DNA from: an uncultured Lachnospiraceae bacterium
GTDB lineage: Bacteria; Bacillota; Clostridia; Lachnospirales; Lachnospiraceae
Reading direction: 5' to 3'
Assembly (NCBI GenBank): GCA_902783375.1
Contig: CACZQN010000056.1
Location: forward strand, 1-52,025
Length of the DNA stretch: 52,025 bases
Position numbers and translations under genes: made by a program. Below the pieces are notes generated by a model. The model was not told the DNA's origin, ran no database searches, and worked only from the letters and a program-made list of their open reading frames with translations. This document shows, in pieces, positions 15,545-23,866 of this stretch (position 1 is the stretch's first letter; every line of letters begins with the position of its first letter).

Positions 15545-17377
15545 TTATGCCAGCCAGGCTCCCTTCATCGGGCTGACGGCTGACTTTGCAAACTGGCGAA
15601 GCACGCCCTTTGCCATCTTCGGGGAAGCAGTGCGGATCTCTCCGGCAGCTGCCTTCTCCTCCCAGACTTTCTTTCTCTCTTTCAGGATCGCATCAATTTC
15701 TTCCGGGGACATCTTCTCCCCATGAATCCCGATGATCGCAAGGACTCTCTTTTCGATGTTGATCTCGATCAGATCGCCCTCTTCCACCAGCGCGATCGGT
15801 CCGCCCTCCGCCGCCTCCGGCGAAGTGTGGCCGATGACCGGCCCGGTCGATGCGCCGGAAAATCTTCCATCGGTGATCAGTGCGATGGCACGGCCGAGTT
15901 CTTTATCGGAGCTGATCGCCTCGGACGTATAGAACATCTCCGGCATGCCGCTCCCCTTCGGGCCTTCATAGCGGATGAAGACCGCATCCCCCGGCTCGAT
16001 CTCATGTTTTAATACAGCCGACAGGCAGGCCTCCTCGGAATCAAACGGCTTAGCCCGCAGCACGGCACGGAACATTTCCTTCGGACAGGCAGTATGTTTG
16101 ATGACCGCGCCCTCCGGTGCAAGGTTGCCCTTCAGAATGGCGATGCTTCCGTCTGTTCCCAGCGCATCGTCGTAGGATCGGATGATATCCGAGGCCTCGA
16201 TCGGGCGGTCCGGCAGGACCTTCTCCCCGGCGAACACGCGCGTTCCCTCGTGTTTCTCCACCAGGCCGTACCGCGCATTGAATGCCGCAAGTCCTTCCTC
16301 ACACCGTGCATAATAACCATTCTCCCGCAGTTCTGCGAGATTCTCCCCGAGCGTCTTCCCGGTCACGGTCATGACATCCAGATGCAGATGATCCCGGATC
16401 TCTTCCATGATCCGCGGAACACCGCCTGCGTAGTAAAAGCACTCCGCCGGATAGCGTCCTGCAGGACGCAGATCCAGGATGAAATGAATCCCTCTGTGCA
16501 GCCGGTCAAAGGTAGAACCGTCGATCTCGATTCCCAGTTCGTGGGCAATCGCAGGCAGATGCAGCAACGTATTCGTACTGCCGGAAATCGCCGCATGGAC
16601 GAGAATCGCATTTTCAAAGCTTTCCATCGTCACAAGACGGCTCGGCCGCATGGCATCCTCACCCGCCATCTCGACCGCACGCCGTCCGGCTTCCTTCGCG
16701 TAAGCGATCAGATCGGAAGACAGTGCCGGCATCAGTGCCGAGCCCGGCAGTGCCAGACCCAGGGCCTCCGCCATGATCTGCATGGTCGAAGCCGTGCCGA
16801 TAAAACTGCAGGCACCGCAGGACGGGCAGGCGTTCCGCTTTGCCCAGTTCATGCGGTCCTCTCCGATCTCTCCCCGTTCATACTGGGCGGAATACATGCC
16901 GAGCTGCTCAAGTGTGAGCATCTCCGGCCCTGCATTCATCGTTCCGCCCGGAATCACGACGGACGGAATATCCGCACGCATCACACCCATCAGCGCACCC
17001 GGCATCCCCTTATCGCAGCTCGCGATAAAGACACCGGCGTCAAACGGGGTCGCACCGGACTGGATCTCGATCATATTGGCGATCATCTCCCGGCTGACGA
17101 GCGAATAATTGATGCCGTCCGTCCCCTGGCTCTCGCCGTCACACATATCAGTTGCGAAATATCTTGCAGCTCTTCCGCCTGCTTCTGTGATTCCTTCTTT
17201 CGCAGCGGCCCCGAGCCTGTCGAGATGTCCCGATCCCGGATGGCTGTCGCCAAAGGTCGAGAACAGGTAGACCTGCGGTTTTTCGAGTTCCGGCACGCTC
17301 CATCCGGTCCCCAGCCGCAGCGGATCCATCTCCGGAGAAAGCCCCCGCATCACCTGTGAAATCAGATTTCTGCTCAT
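15545..17377 (-). CDS. IlvD/Edd-family dehydratase, substrate uncertain
   Basis: Iron-sulfur dehydratase of 610 residues from the dihydroxy-acid/sugar-acid dehydratase family. Seen are CDKGMPG at 121-127, CPSCGAC at 184-190 and GRFSGAS near the C terminus. The early cysteine of true dihydroxy-acid dehydratases (PCN motif) is replaced by HPGSGH at about 46-51. Instead C79 occurs in DMCDGESQGT, an arrangement recalled from the YjhG/YagF D-xylonate dehydratases. A sugar-acid substrate is therefore at least as likely as the valine/isoleucine intermediate. No other branched-chain amino acid gene is nearby. The start overlaps the stop of the sugar-transferase gene by four bases (ATGA), indicating coupled translation. 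Confidence 0.85.
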   Translation of the reverse strand: MSRNLISQVMRGLSPEMDPLRLGTGWSVPELEKPQVYLFSTFGDSHPGSGHLDRLGAAAKEGITEAGGRAARYFATDMCDGESQGTDGINYSLVSREMIANMIEIQSGATPFDAGVFIASCDKGMPGALMGVMRADIPSVVIPGGTMNAGPEMLTLEQLGMYSAQYERGEIGEDRMNWAKRNACPSCGACSFIGTASTMQIMAEALGLALPGSALMPALSSDLIAYAKEAGRRAVEMAGEDAMRPSRLVTMESFENAILVHAAISGSTNTLLHLPAIAHELGIEIDGSTFDRLHRGIHFILDLRPAGRYPAECFYYAGGVPRIMEEIRDHLHLDVMTVTGKTLGENLAELRENGYYARCEEGLAAFNARYGLVEKHEGTRVFAGEKVLPDRPIEASDIIRSYDDALGTDGSIAILKGNLAPEGAVIKHTACPKEMFRAVLRAKPFDSEEACLSAVLKHEIEPGDAVFIRYEGPKGSGMPEMFYTSEAISSDKELGRAIALITDGRFSGASTGPVIGHTSPEAAEGGPIALVEEGDLIEINIEKRVLAIIGIHGEKMSPEEIDAILKERKKVWEEKAAAGEIRTASPKMAKGVLRQFAKSAVSPMKGAWLA

Positions 17378-18759
17378 TTGTCAGCCGTCCTTTTCCCCTC
17401 TTCCACACCCTCGGTGCTCTCCGGCAGAAGAAGAATCTTGATTGTAGCCAGAATGATTTTAAAATCTTCCGCAAAGCTTGGCTTTGCGATGTACATCAGG
17501 TCCATCAGCAGCTTATCATAAGGCGTCGTGTTGTATTTTCCATAGACCTGTGCATAGCCGGTCAGACCTGCCTTCACCTGCAGCCGCAGGCGGAATTCCG
17601 GCAGTTCCTTCTCATATTCCGCCGCAATCTCCGGGCGCTCCGGCCGCGGCCCGACGATGGTCATCTCGCCCTTCAGGATGTTGATCAGCTGCGGCAGCTC
17701 GTCAAAGCGCACCTTCCGCAGAATCCGGCCGACCGGCGTGATCCGGTCATCATGGTCACCCGTCGAAAGACGTGCCACGCCGTCGCTCTCGGCATTCATC
17801 CGCATGGTCCGGAACTTCAGGATCTTAAAGATTTTTCCATCCTTGGTCAGCCGCGTCTGGCGGTACAGGATGTCCCCTCCGTCCGTTGCCTTGATCGCGA
17901 TGCAGATGATGAGAAGCAGCGGGGATAGAAGGATGAGTGCGATCAGCGACAGAATGATGTCGATCGCCCGCTTGATGGCATAGTACTCGAGATCCGGGCT
18001 GAACCGGTCCACCCTCAGGATCGGCAGATGGAACAGATGCAGCTTGGTCGCGCCGCTCATGACCACGTCCCCGACCCGCGGAATGACATAACAGGAAATA
18101 CCATGGTCCACGGCGTATTTGATGATCTGGTTCCGCTCATGGCTGTGGATCCCGCAGAGGAAGATCGCCTCCGCATCCCGCAGCGGTTTCATTTTCTGAT
18201 GGATGACGTCTGTGATATGCGGTGTTGCAATGACTGCATAGTGAATCTCAAGGTCATAGGTGCGGATCAGTTCCTCCAGTCCTTCCCGCATATCCCAGAC
18301 CACGACCGTTTTCTTTGGTTTGAAATGCAGATAGTACCAGTGATGGGCGATGTAGGCCCAGGGCACTGCCAGCACGACCTGGATCAGCCACACGACCACC
18401 GTCGGCCAGATGGCCGGGAATCGTCTGGATTCGAGCCAGACCACGAAGAAGAAAATGAAATCCGCAACAAAGGTCGCGACGATTTCACTGTAGATCAGGC
18501 CGGTGATGCGGCTTGTCGCGATCTGGAACACATCGTACAGGTTGCAGGACAGAAACAAGATCATGATGTACACCATCATGACCGCAAAGTTGCCCCAGAA
18601 GAAGAATGGCAGGTACATCCGGGGTGCGTAATACTCCCACCAGGCATAGGCCATCGGCGGGACAAGCAGCAGAAAGTCAAGCAGGATGCAGGCCCGCTTC
18701 AGCAAAAAGACAGCTGTCTGCTTCCGCTCTCTTTTCTGCAATGGATTCTTATCTGACAT
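17374..18759 (-). CDS. Polyprenyl-phosphate sugar-1-phosphate transferase (exopolysaccharide initiation)
   Basis: Membrane glycosyl-1-phosphate transferase of 461 residues in the WbaP/EpsE-like family. It moves a sugar-1-phosphate from a nucleotide sugar to undecaprenyl phosphate, starting polysaccharide synthesis at the inner face of the membrane. Four hydrophobic segments lie in the first 140 residues, followed by a soluble segment resembling a CoA-binding-like fold, then a membrane-re-entrant helix (about 268-290) and the catalytic domain with KFRTMR, RFDELPQ, GEMTIVGPRP and GLTGYAQV motifs. The start has GGAAGGA upstream. No other polysaccharide genes are nearby, so it is an orphan; its only partner is the overlapping dehydratase. 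Confidence 0.92.
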   Translation of the reverse strand: MSDKNPLQKRERKQTAVFLLKRACILLDFLLLVPPMAYAWWEYYAPRMYLPFFFWGNFAVMMVYIMILFLSCNLYDVFQIATSRITGLIYSEIVATFVADFIFFFVVWLESRRFPAIWPTVVVWLIQVVLAVPWAYIAHHWYYLHFKPKKTVVVWDMREGLEELIRTYDLEIHYAVIATPHITDVIHQKMKPLRDAEAIFLCGIHSHERNQIIKYAVDHGISCYVIPRVGDVVMSGATKLHLFHLPILRVDRFSPDLEYYAIKRAIDIILSLIALILLSPLLLIICIAIKATDGGDILYRQTRLTKDGKIFKILKFRTMRMNAESDGVARLSTGDHDDRITPVGRILRKVRFDELPQLINILKGEMTIVGPRPERPEIAAEYEKELPEFRLRLQVKAGLTGYAQVYGKYNTTPYDKLLMDLMYIAKPSFAEDFKIILATIKILLLPESTEGVEEGKRTADK

Positions 18760-18803
18760 GAATGATTATTCCTTCCGTATTCAGTATATTTCTGAACATC
18801 TCA

Positions 18804-18832
18804 AAGATAGCACAGAATGAAAACAAAAACAA
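18804..18832 (-). promoter_or_regulatory. Probable promoter of the sugar transferase-dehydratase unit
   Basis: TTGTTT (18827-18832), a 17-base spacer and TATCTT (18804-18809) preceded by TGC (extended -10) read leftward, 45 bases before the transferase start. Confidence 0.5.
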
Positions 18833-18847
18833 CGGATTGCATCTGAT

Positions 18848-19711
18848 TCAGTCAGAAACTGGAATCCGGTACAGCCGGTGCGCATTATCGAGTGTCACAG
18901 CCTTGATCTCCTCTTCGCTCACCCCGCGGATCTTTGCCATCTCCGCCACGACATACCGAAGATAAGTGGAGTTGTTGCGGGTCCCGCGGTGCGGAACCGG
19001 AGCGAGATAAGGACTGTCTGTCTCGAGAACAATCTTTTCAAGTGGAATCGCAGCGACGACTTCCTTGACTTTCTTCGCATTCTTAAAGGTCAGGACACCA
19101 CCGATCCCAATCACATAGCCCAGGTCGATGAACCGCAGGGCCATCTCAAGAGAATACGCATAGCAATGGACAACACCGCGGGGGTACTCCAAAACGCCTG
19201 CTCCAATCTTATCAGACTGAGAACTGGATTCAGATGTCAGAATCTCCTTATCCTCCGCCAGGATATCATACGTCTCCGCAGCGGCTTCCCGGCTGTGGAT
19301 CACAACTGGCAGGTCCAGCTCTCTTGAGAGTGCCATCTGCCGCCTGAACCAGTACCGCTGCTGCTCCCGGATCTCAGGCGTTCTTGCTCCCGGCTCCCAC
19401 TCATGATAATCCAGGCCGATCTCACCGATCGCCCGGACCTTCGGGCTCTCAGCCAACTTTTTCAATTCGTCCATGTCGGCTTCTGTCAGCTCCCCGACTT
19501 CATCCGGGTGCACGCCGACCGCTGCCCACATCCACGGGTACTGCTCCGCCAAGGCAAGCGTTGTTCTGGAAGATTCCATGCTGGCCCCGATGTTCGTCAC
19601 CTCGCCAATCCCCAGGGCCTGAAACCCCGCCAGCAATTCTTTTTGGTCCGCCTCAAACGCCTCATCATCATAATGCGCATGCGTATCAAATATATAGGGC
19701 TTTGTGATCAT
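18848..19711 (-). CDS. tatD: TatD-family metal-dependent DNase
   Basis: Amidohydrolase-fold protein of 287 residues, cytoplasmic. Metal-binding motifs are clear: FDTHAH at 8-13, GVHP, GEIGLDYH, VIHSREA, VHCY and ETDSPYLAP. TatD proteins are 3'-5' exonucleases or nucleases acting in DNA repair and RNA quality control. There is a Ser-rich insert before the GVVHCY strand. The start is supported by GGAAGGA; it lies 22 bases after rsmA, as in many Bacillota, though the usual intervening RNase M5 gene is absent. Confidence 0.92.
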   Translation of the reverse strand: MITKPYIFDTHAHYDDEAFEADQKELLAGFQALGIGEVTNIGASMESSRTTLALAEQYPWMWAAVGVHPDEVGELTEADMDELKKLAESPKVRAIGEIGLDYHEWEPGARTPEIREQQRYWFRRQMALSRELDLPVVIHSREAAAETYDILAEDKEILTSESSSQSDKIGAGVLEYPRGVVHCYAYSLEMALRFIDLGYVIGIGGVLTFKNAKKVKEVVAAIPLEKIVLETDSPYLAPVPHRGTRNNSTYLRYVVAEMAKIRGVSEEEIKAVTLDNAHRLYRIPVSD

Positions 19712-19733
19712 ATCCAGCTTTCCTTCCAGGGCA

Positions 19734-20606
19734 TCACATCCCTGCGACGACGTTTGCCAGGGTCGCGAATTCTTCGAGAGTCAGTTTTTCGCCGCGGATC
19801 TGCGGGTCAAAGCCTGCTGCCACCACAGCGGCCGCGGCCTGCTCCTTAGACAGGTTCAGTTCCCTGCTGTTCGTGAGGCCGTTCACAAGTGTTTTTCTCC
19901 GCTGGGAGAAGGAGGCCCGGATCAGTTTGAAGAGAAGTGCCTCATCCTGCACCGAAACCGGTGGCTCAGGACGCTTCGTCAGCCGGATCACAGCAGAGTC
20001 GACGTTCGGGCGTGGCATGAAGCAGTTCTGTGGGACATAGGCAGCGATGTAGGGGTCTGCATAATACTGCACGGCAAGGGACAGTGCCCCGTAGTCCTTG
20101 GTTCCCGGCCCTGCCTGCATCCGCTCCGCCACTTCCTTCTGCACCATCAGCGTCAGGTTCTGAAATGGAATATCGCCTTCTAAGAGCATCATGATCAGCG
20201 GTGTCGTAATATAATATGGCAGGTTCGCGCAGACCTTCAGCGATGCCGGCAGTTCGCCGCCGCAGGCATCCGTGAGCGTCTTCCGCAGATCGATCTTCAT
20301 GGCATCGCCGGAGATCACGGTCACATTATCATATCCGGAGAGGGTCTCATCCAGGATCTGCAGCAGATTCCGGTCGATCTCGATCGCCACGACCTGCCCC
20401 GCTGCCTCCGCAAGATACTGCGTCATCGTCCCGATTCCCGGGCCGATCTCCAGTACCACATCGTCCTTCGTGATCTCCGCTGCCTGGATAATCTTCCCCA
20501 GCACATGCTCATCAATCAGGAAATTCTGTCCGAATTTCTTCTGAAATACCACATGGTACTTCTGCAGGATCTCAATTGTCTTTTCCGGTCTTCCAAGTTC
20601 CGCCAT
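19734..20606 (-). CDS. rsmA: 16S rRNA (adenine1518/1519-N6)-dimethyltransferase RsmA
   Basis: S-adenosylmethionine-dependent methyltransferase of 290 residues that dimethylates two adjacent adenines in the 3' hairpin of 16S rRNA during 30S assembly. Motifs: KKFGQNFLID at 23-32, the SAM-binding VLEIGPGIGTMT near 51-62, the catalytic NLPYYITTP, and FMPRPNVDSAV. The length fits the family. The ATG has AAAGGAAAG upstream. It lies between the acyltransferase (55-base gap) and tatD (22-base gap), so these three probably share a transcript from the promoter at 21440-21467. Confidence 0.95.
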   Translation of the reverse strand: MAELGRPEKTIEILQKYHVVFQKKFGQNFLIDEHVLGKIIQAAEITKDDVVLEIGPGIGTMTQYLAEAAGQVVAIEIDRNLLQILDETLSGYDNVTVISGDAMKIDLRKTLTDACGGELPASLKVCANLPYYITTPLIMMLLEGDIPFQNLTLMVQKEVAERMQAGPGTKDYGALSLAVQYYADPYIAAYVPQNCFMPRPNVDSAVIRLTKRPEPPVSVQDEALLFKLIRASFSQRRKTLVNGLTNSRELNLSKEQAAAAVVAAGFDPQIRGEKLTLEEFATLANVVAGM

Positions 20607-20661
20607 GTATCTTTCCTTTTCTCGTTGAACTTAAATCATATAATCTCAGCCTTCGGCCGTC

Positions 20662-21330
20662 TCACGCCTCCGGGAGGACTTCGTTATCCGCCAGTACTTC
20701 CGGCATGTGAATCATGCTGTCCGCCTCTGTGATCTCACGGATCACCTTTGCCGGCACGCCCGCTGCGAAGCTGTTCGCAGGGATATCTCTTGTCACCACA
20801 CTGCCGGCCCCGATCACACAGCCATCTCCGATGGTCACGCCTGGGCAGATGGTCACAGACGCACCGATCCAGCAGCGGTTCCCGATGTGCACCGGCTTCG
20901 CATAGCAGAGGCGCTTCTCCTCGCCGGTCCCAGTCTTCATCAGCAGGCGCTCCGATGCGATCATCGGATGGATCGGCGTCACGATGGTGACATTCGGGCC
21001 GAAATCGCAGTTGTCCCCGATGGTGACTTCTGCATCATCCTGCACCGTGAAATTGAAATTTGCAAAGAACTTCTTGCCGATCTTCGTGTGCTTTCCATAG
21101 TGAAATGCGATCGGTCCCTGGATCCGGCCGCCCTCGCCGAATTCCCCGAGAATCTCATCGAGGATCTGACGTCTCTTCTCAGTCTCATCCTCGTGTGTCT
21201 GGTTATAGTCCACATCCAGGTTGTGCGTCTTCAGCTTGATGGCCGCGAGCATCGGATCTCCCGGGCAGAACAGCACACCAGCCTTGATCTTCTCTTCTTC
21301 ATTTGCAAATTCCCACTTCTTCTCTTCCAT
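20662..21330 (-). CDS. Sugar O-acetyltransferase (maltose/galactoside acetyltransferase family)
   Basis: Left-handed beta-helix acyltransferase of 222 residues that moves acetyl from acetyl-CoA to a sugar hydroxyl in the cytoplasm. The N-terminal maltose-acetyltransferase cap ends at about residue 55. Hexapeptide repeats follow, including VTIGDNCDFGPNVTI, the catalytic histidine in TPIHPM, and GNRCWIGASVTICPGVTIG. Length and layout match LacA/Maa proteins. The C-terminal tail after about 205 is longer than usual and acidic. ATG 21330 (AAAGGA eight bases upstream) was preferred over the in-frame ATG at 21348. It has its own strong promoter. Confidence 0.9.
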   Translation of the reverse strand: MEEKKWEFANEEEKIKAGVLFCPGDPMLAAIKLKTHNLDVDYNQTHEDETEKRRQILDEILGEFGEGGRIQGPIAFHYGKHTKIGKKFFANFNFTVQDDAEVTIGDNCDFGPNVTIVTPIHPMIASERLLMKTGTGEEKRLCYAKPVHIGNRCWIGASVTICPGVTIGDGCVIGAGSVVTRDIPANSFAAGVPAKVIREITEADSMIHMPEVLADNEVLPEA

Positions 21331-21439
21331 CTCCCAATCCTTTCTCATGAACCTCTGAATCCCCGGAGTCCGAAACGTACAGAGGCGCTTCCTCCATTCT
21401 CATCCAAAAACCTCTTCCAAAAGACACTATACCTGCGAT

Positions 21440-21467
21440 TCTATACTTTTTCCCACTTCTCTGTCAA
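21440..21467 (-). promoter_or_regulatory. Promoter of the acyltransferase-rsmA-tatD unit
   Basis: TTGACA (21462-21467), a 16-base spacer and TATAGA (21440-21445; TATAGAAT) read leftward. The -35 lies only a few bases after the lpdA stop codon, so this unit is independent of the glycine operon, though no terminator separates them. Confidence 0.75.
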
Positions 21468-21470
21468 CAA

Positions 21471-22850
21471 TTACTGCAGACGTTCGAGTTCTTTCAGCAG
21501 GGCAGATGAGATCATCTCGGAAAATGTCGGGTGCGGGTGGATGGTCCGGACAAGTTCCTGCACGGTCATCTTTCGTTCCACCGCGACTGCGATCTCGCTG
21601 ATCAGGTCGGTTGCGCGCGGGCAGACAAGTGAGGCACCGAGAATCCGTCCTGTCTCCTCCTCGATCACCAGCTTGACGAATCCACTCTCCCCACCGGCGA
21701 TCAGAGACCGCCCGTTCGCACCGGTCACCACCTTCACGGCATGCACCGCGATTCCCGCATCCTTTGCCGCTGCTTCCGTGAGCCCGACCGTCGCGATCTC
21801 CGGGGCGGTATAGACACAGGCCGGAACGACAGACAGGTCGTGCGGAACCGGCTCCCCACAAATGATGGCAGCCGCGTTGCGCCCCTCAGCCTCCGCCGTG
21901 TGCGCGAGCTGCATGCTCCCGTATCTCGCATCACCGATCACATAGAGGTGCGTAATGGATGTCCGAAGGGAATCGTCTGCGACAATGGCACCCCGTTCCA
22001 TCTCCGGCAGCGGCATTCCTTCCCCGAAAAGCCCGGCGAGAGAGGCCTTTCTGCCTGTCGAGATCAGAACACCTTCGGCGCTCTGTGACGCTTCCTTTCC
22101 CTTCTTATCGAGGAAATGCACCGTGAAGTTCCCCTCTTCTCCTTCGATCGCGGTCACGCGGGCATCCGTAAAGATCGCCGCTGCCTGTTTCTTCAGATAC
22201 ATTGCCGCACGCCGTCCGATCTCCTTGTCCATCAGCGGAAGGAGTTCACTCTGCGCCTCGATGATCGTCACCTGCCGGCCGAGTGTCAGATAAAAGCAGG
22301 CTGTCTCCACGCCGATCACACCGCCGCCGATGATCACAATCGATGCAAAATCCTTCCCTGCACCTTCGAAGATCTCATTGCTCGTGCAGATGCCGGGCAG
22401 GTCAGCTCCCGGGATCGGCGGGATGGCCGGGACGGATCCCGTTGCCAGAATGATGTCATCGGCCTGATACGTCTCTTCTCCGCAGGTGATGGTGCGCTCT
22501 CCGGTGATGACCGCACTGCCGCAGACCACCTCCACCTTGCAGGTCTGCATCAGCTTCTCGACGCCGCGGCGCAGTTCCCCGATGACGCGGTTCTTCTCTT
22601 CGTGGATCTTCGGAAAGTCCACTTCAGCCTCTCCCACATGGATTCCGAATCTGTCTGCATCCCGGATCTCCGTGAGGATCTCGCCTGCATGCAGCATCGC
22701 CTTCGCCGGGATGCAGCCCCGGTTCAGACAGGTTCCGCCAAGCTGGTCCTTTTCAAAGAGTACCACCCGCTTTCCCCTTGCCGCCGCATATTCCGCAGCA
22801 CTGTAGCCACCCGGGCCACCGCCGATCACCGCCAGATCAAACTGTTTCAT
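21471..22850 (-). CDS. lpdA: Dihydrolipoyl dehydrogenase (L-protein of the glycine cleavage system)
   Basis: FAD-dependent disulfide oxidoreductase of 459 residues that reoxidises the dihydrolipoyl arm of GcvH using NAD+. Visible are the FAD motif GGGPGG at 10-15, the redox pair C41 and C46 in GGTCLNRGCIPAK, the NAD-binding IIGGGVIGVE, the second FAD motif YVIGDA, and the C-terminal base in HPHPTFSE. Standard length; no fused lipoyl domain. GGGGGAGGT precedes the ATG. It is the last gene of the glycine operon, 41 bases after lplA, which ties it to glycine cleavage rather than to pyruvate dehydrogenase. Confidence 0.95.
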   Translation of the reverse strand: MKQFDLAVIGGGPGGYSAAEYAAARGKRVVLFEKDQLGGTCLNRGCIPAKAMLHAGEILTEIRDADRFGIHVGEAEVDFPKIHEEKNRVIGELRRGVEKLMQTCKVEVVCGSAVITGERTITCGEETYQADDIILATGSVPAIPPIPGADLPGICTSNEIFEGAGKDFASIVIIGGGVIGVETACFYLTLGRQVTIIEAQSELLPLMDKEIGRRAAMYLKKQAAAIFTDARVTAIEGEEGNFTVHFLDKKGKEASQSAEGVLISTGRKASLAGLFGEGMPLPEMERGAIVADDSLRTSITHLYVIGDARYGSMQLAHTAEAEGRNAAAIICGEPVPHDLSVVPACVYTAPEIATVGLTEAAAKDAGIAVHAVKVVTGANGRSLIAGGESGFVKLVIEEETGRILGASLVCPRATDLISEIAVAVERKMTVQELVRTIHPHPTFSEMISSALLKELERLQ

Positions 22851-22891
22851 CTCTATATACCTCCCCCGGATTTATCCGTGGTCATAAGTGT

Positions 22892-23866
22892 TCAGCTCAG
22901 AATTAAGTTCGTAATATCCTCTGCCATCTGTGCCTCTTCGTCCCCGCCGGCAAGGGCTGCCCGCAGCGCATCCTCCGTCAGCGCTGTCCCGAGGAGCCTG
23001 TCGCGGACACTTGCCAGATACTCCGCCGCCAAGCCATCTGAAGCGAAGGACAGCTCCCGGATTCTGCCCTCTTCCGCGTGGTAGGCCAGACGCACACCGC
23101 CCCAGGGAAAGCGGGCCTCCAGCATTCTCTCCATCGGATGAAAATGCCCAAACCGGAATGCTTCTGAGGCGTATTTCTCCTGCAGTTCCCGGATCAGACC
23201 GGCATCAAGGTCTTCCTCCGCGAGCTTCTCTGCAGGAACGTAGCAGGCGGAAAAGGCTTCCATGAGCGCTGCGGAAAGGTCTTCCTTCGTGAGCGAAGGC
23301 TGCAGCTCGCAGAGATTCACAACCCGCGAACGCACGGAAGGTACACCCTTCGCTGCAAGCTTCAGCGGAGAGACACGGAGATACCTCGCCATCTTCTCCC
23401 GATCCACCTGGAGCATGATGGTCCCGTGGTGATAACTTCTGTCTCCCGCATGGTAGTAGGCATGGCCGGAGAACTTCCGGCCGGAAACCGTCAGGTCATT
23501 CCTCCCGTTTCGCTCTGCCGGGATGCCGAGCGCACAAAGTGCCTGCAGGATAACTTCCGTCTGCCGGTTCACATCGAAGTCCTCCCGCGGAAGCAGAAAG
23601 GTAAAGTTCAGATTCCCGAGATCATGGTAGACAGCCCCGCCACCAGAAAGACGGCGGGCAAGTTTCCCGCCGTCCTCCGTCAGCAGATCGATCCTGCATT
23701 CATCCACCGCACTCTGGTTCCGGCCGATCACGACCGTGTTCCGGTTCTGCCAGAGGTAGAAGATGGCAAGCCCCGGTTTGATGCTGTGGAGCAGCGCTTC
23801 CTCGAGGGCCAGGTTATGATAAGGATCGGTATTGTCTGTTACCAGAATCCGGGTTTTCCGGATCAT
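22892..23866 (-). CDS. lplA: Lipoate-protein ligase A
   Basis: A 324-residue ligase that activates lipoate with ATP and attaches it to a lysine, here most likely K64 of GcvH. The lipoate-binding motif RRLSGGGAVYHD is at 71-82, and the catalytic lysine lies in GRKFSGHA around 129-136; a C-terminal accessory domain completes the enzyme. ATG 23866 overlaps the gcvPB stop by four bases (ATGA); an in-frame GTG nine bases earlier is less likely. Its place between gcvPB and lpdA supplies the cofactor of the same pathway. No lipoyl synthase or octanoyltransferase is in the window. Confidence 0.94.
   Translation of the reverse strand: MIRKTRILVTDNTDPYHNLALEEALLHSIKPGLAIFYLWQNRNTVVIGRNQSAVDECRIDLLTEDGGKLARRLSGGGAVYHDLGNLNFTFLLPREDFDVNRQTEVILQALCALGIPAERNGRNDLTVSGRKFSGHAYYHAGDRSYHHGTIMLQVDREKMARYLRVSPLKLAAKGVPSVRSRVVNLCELQPSLTKEDLSAALMEAFSACYVPAEKLAEEDLDAGLIRELQEKYASEAFRFGHFHPMERMLEARFPWGGVRLAYHAEEGRIRELSFASDGLAAEYLASVRDRLLGTALTEDALRAALAGGDEEAQMAEDITNLILS

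Noticed and set aside
15545-17377. Dehydratase as part of a valine/isoleucine biosynthesis operon
   Set aside because: No ilvB, ilvC, ilvE or leu gene is nearby, the partner is a sugar transferase, and the iron-sulfur cysteine pattern differs from IlvD.
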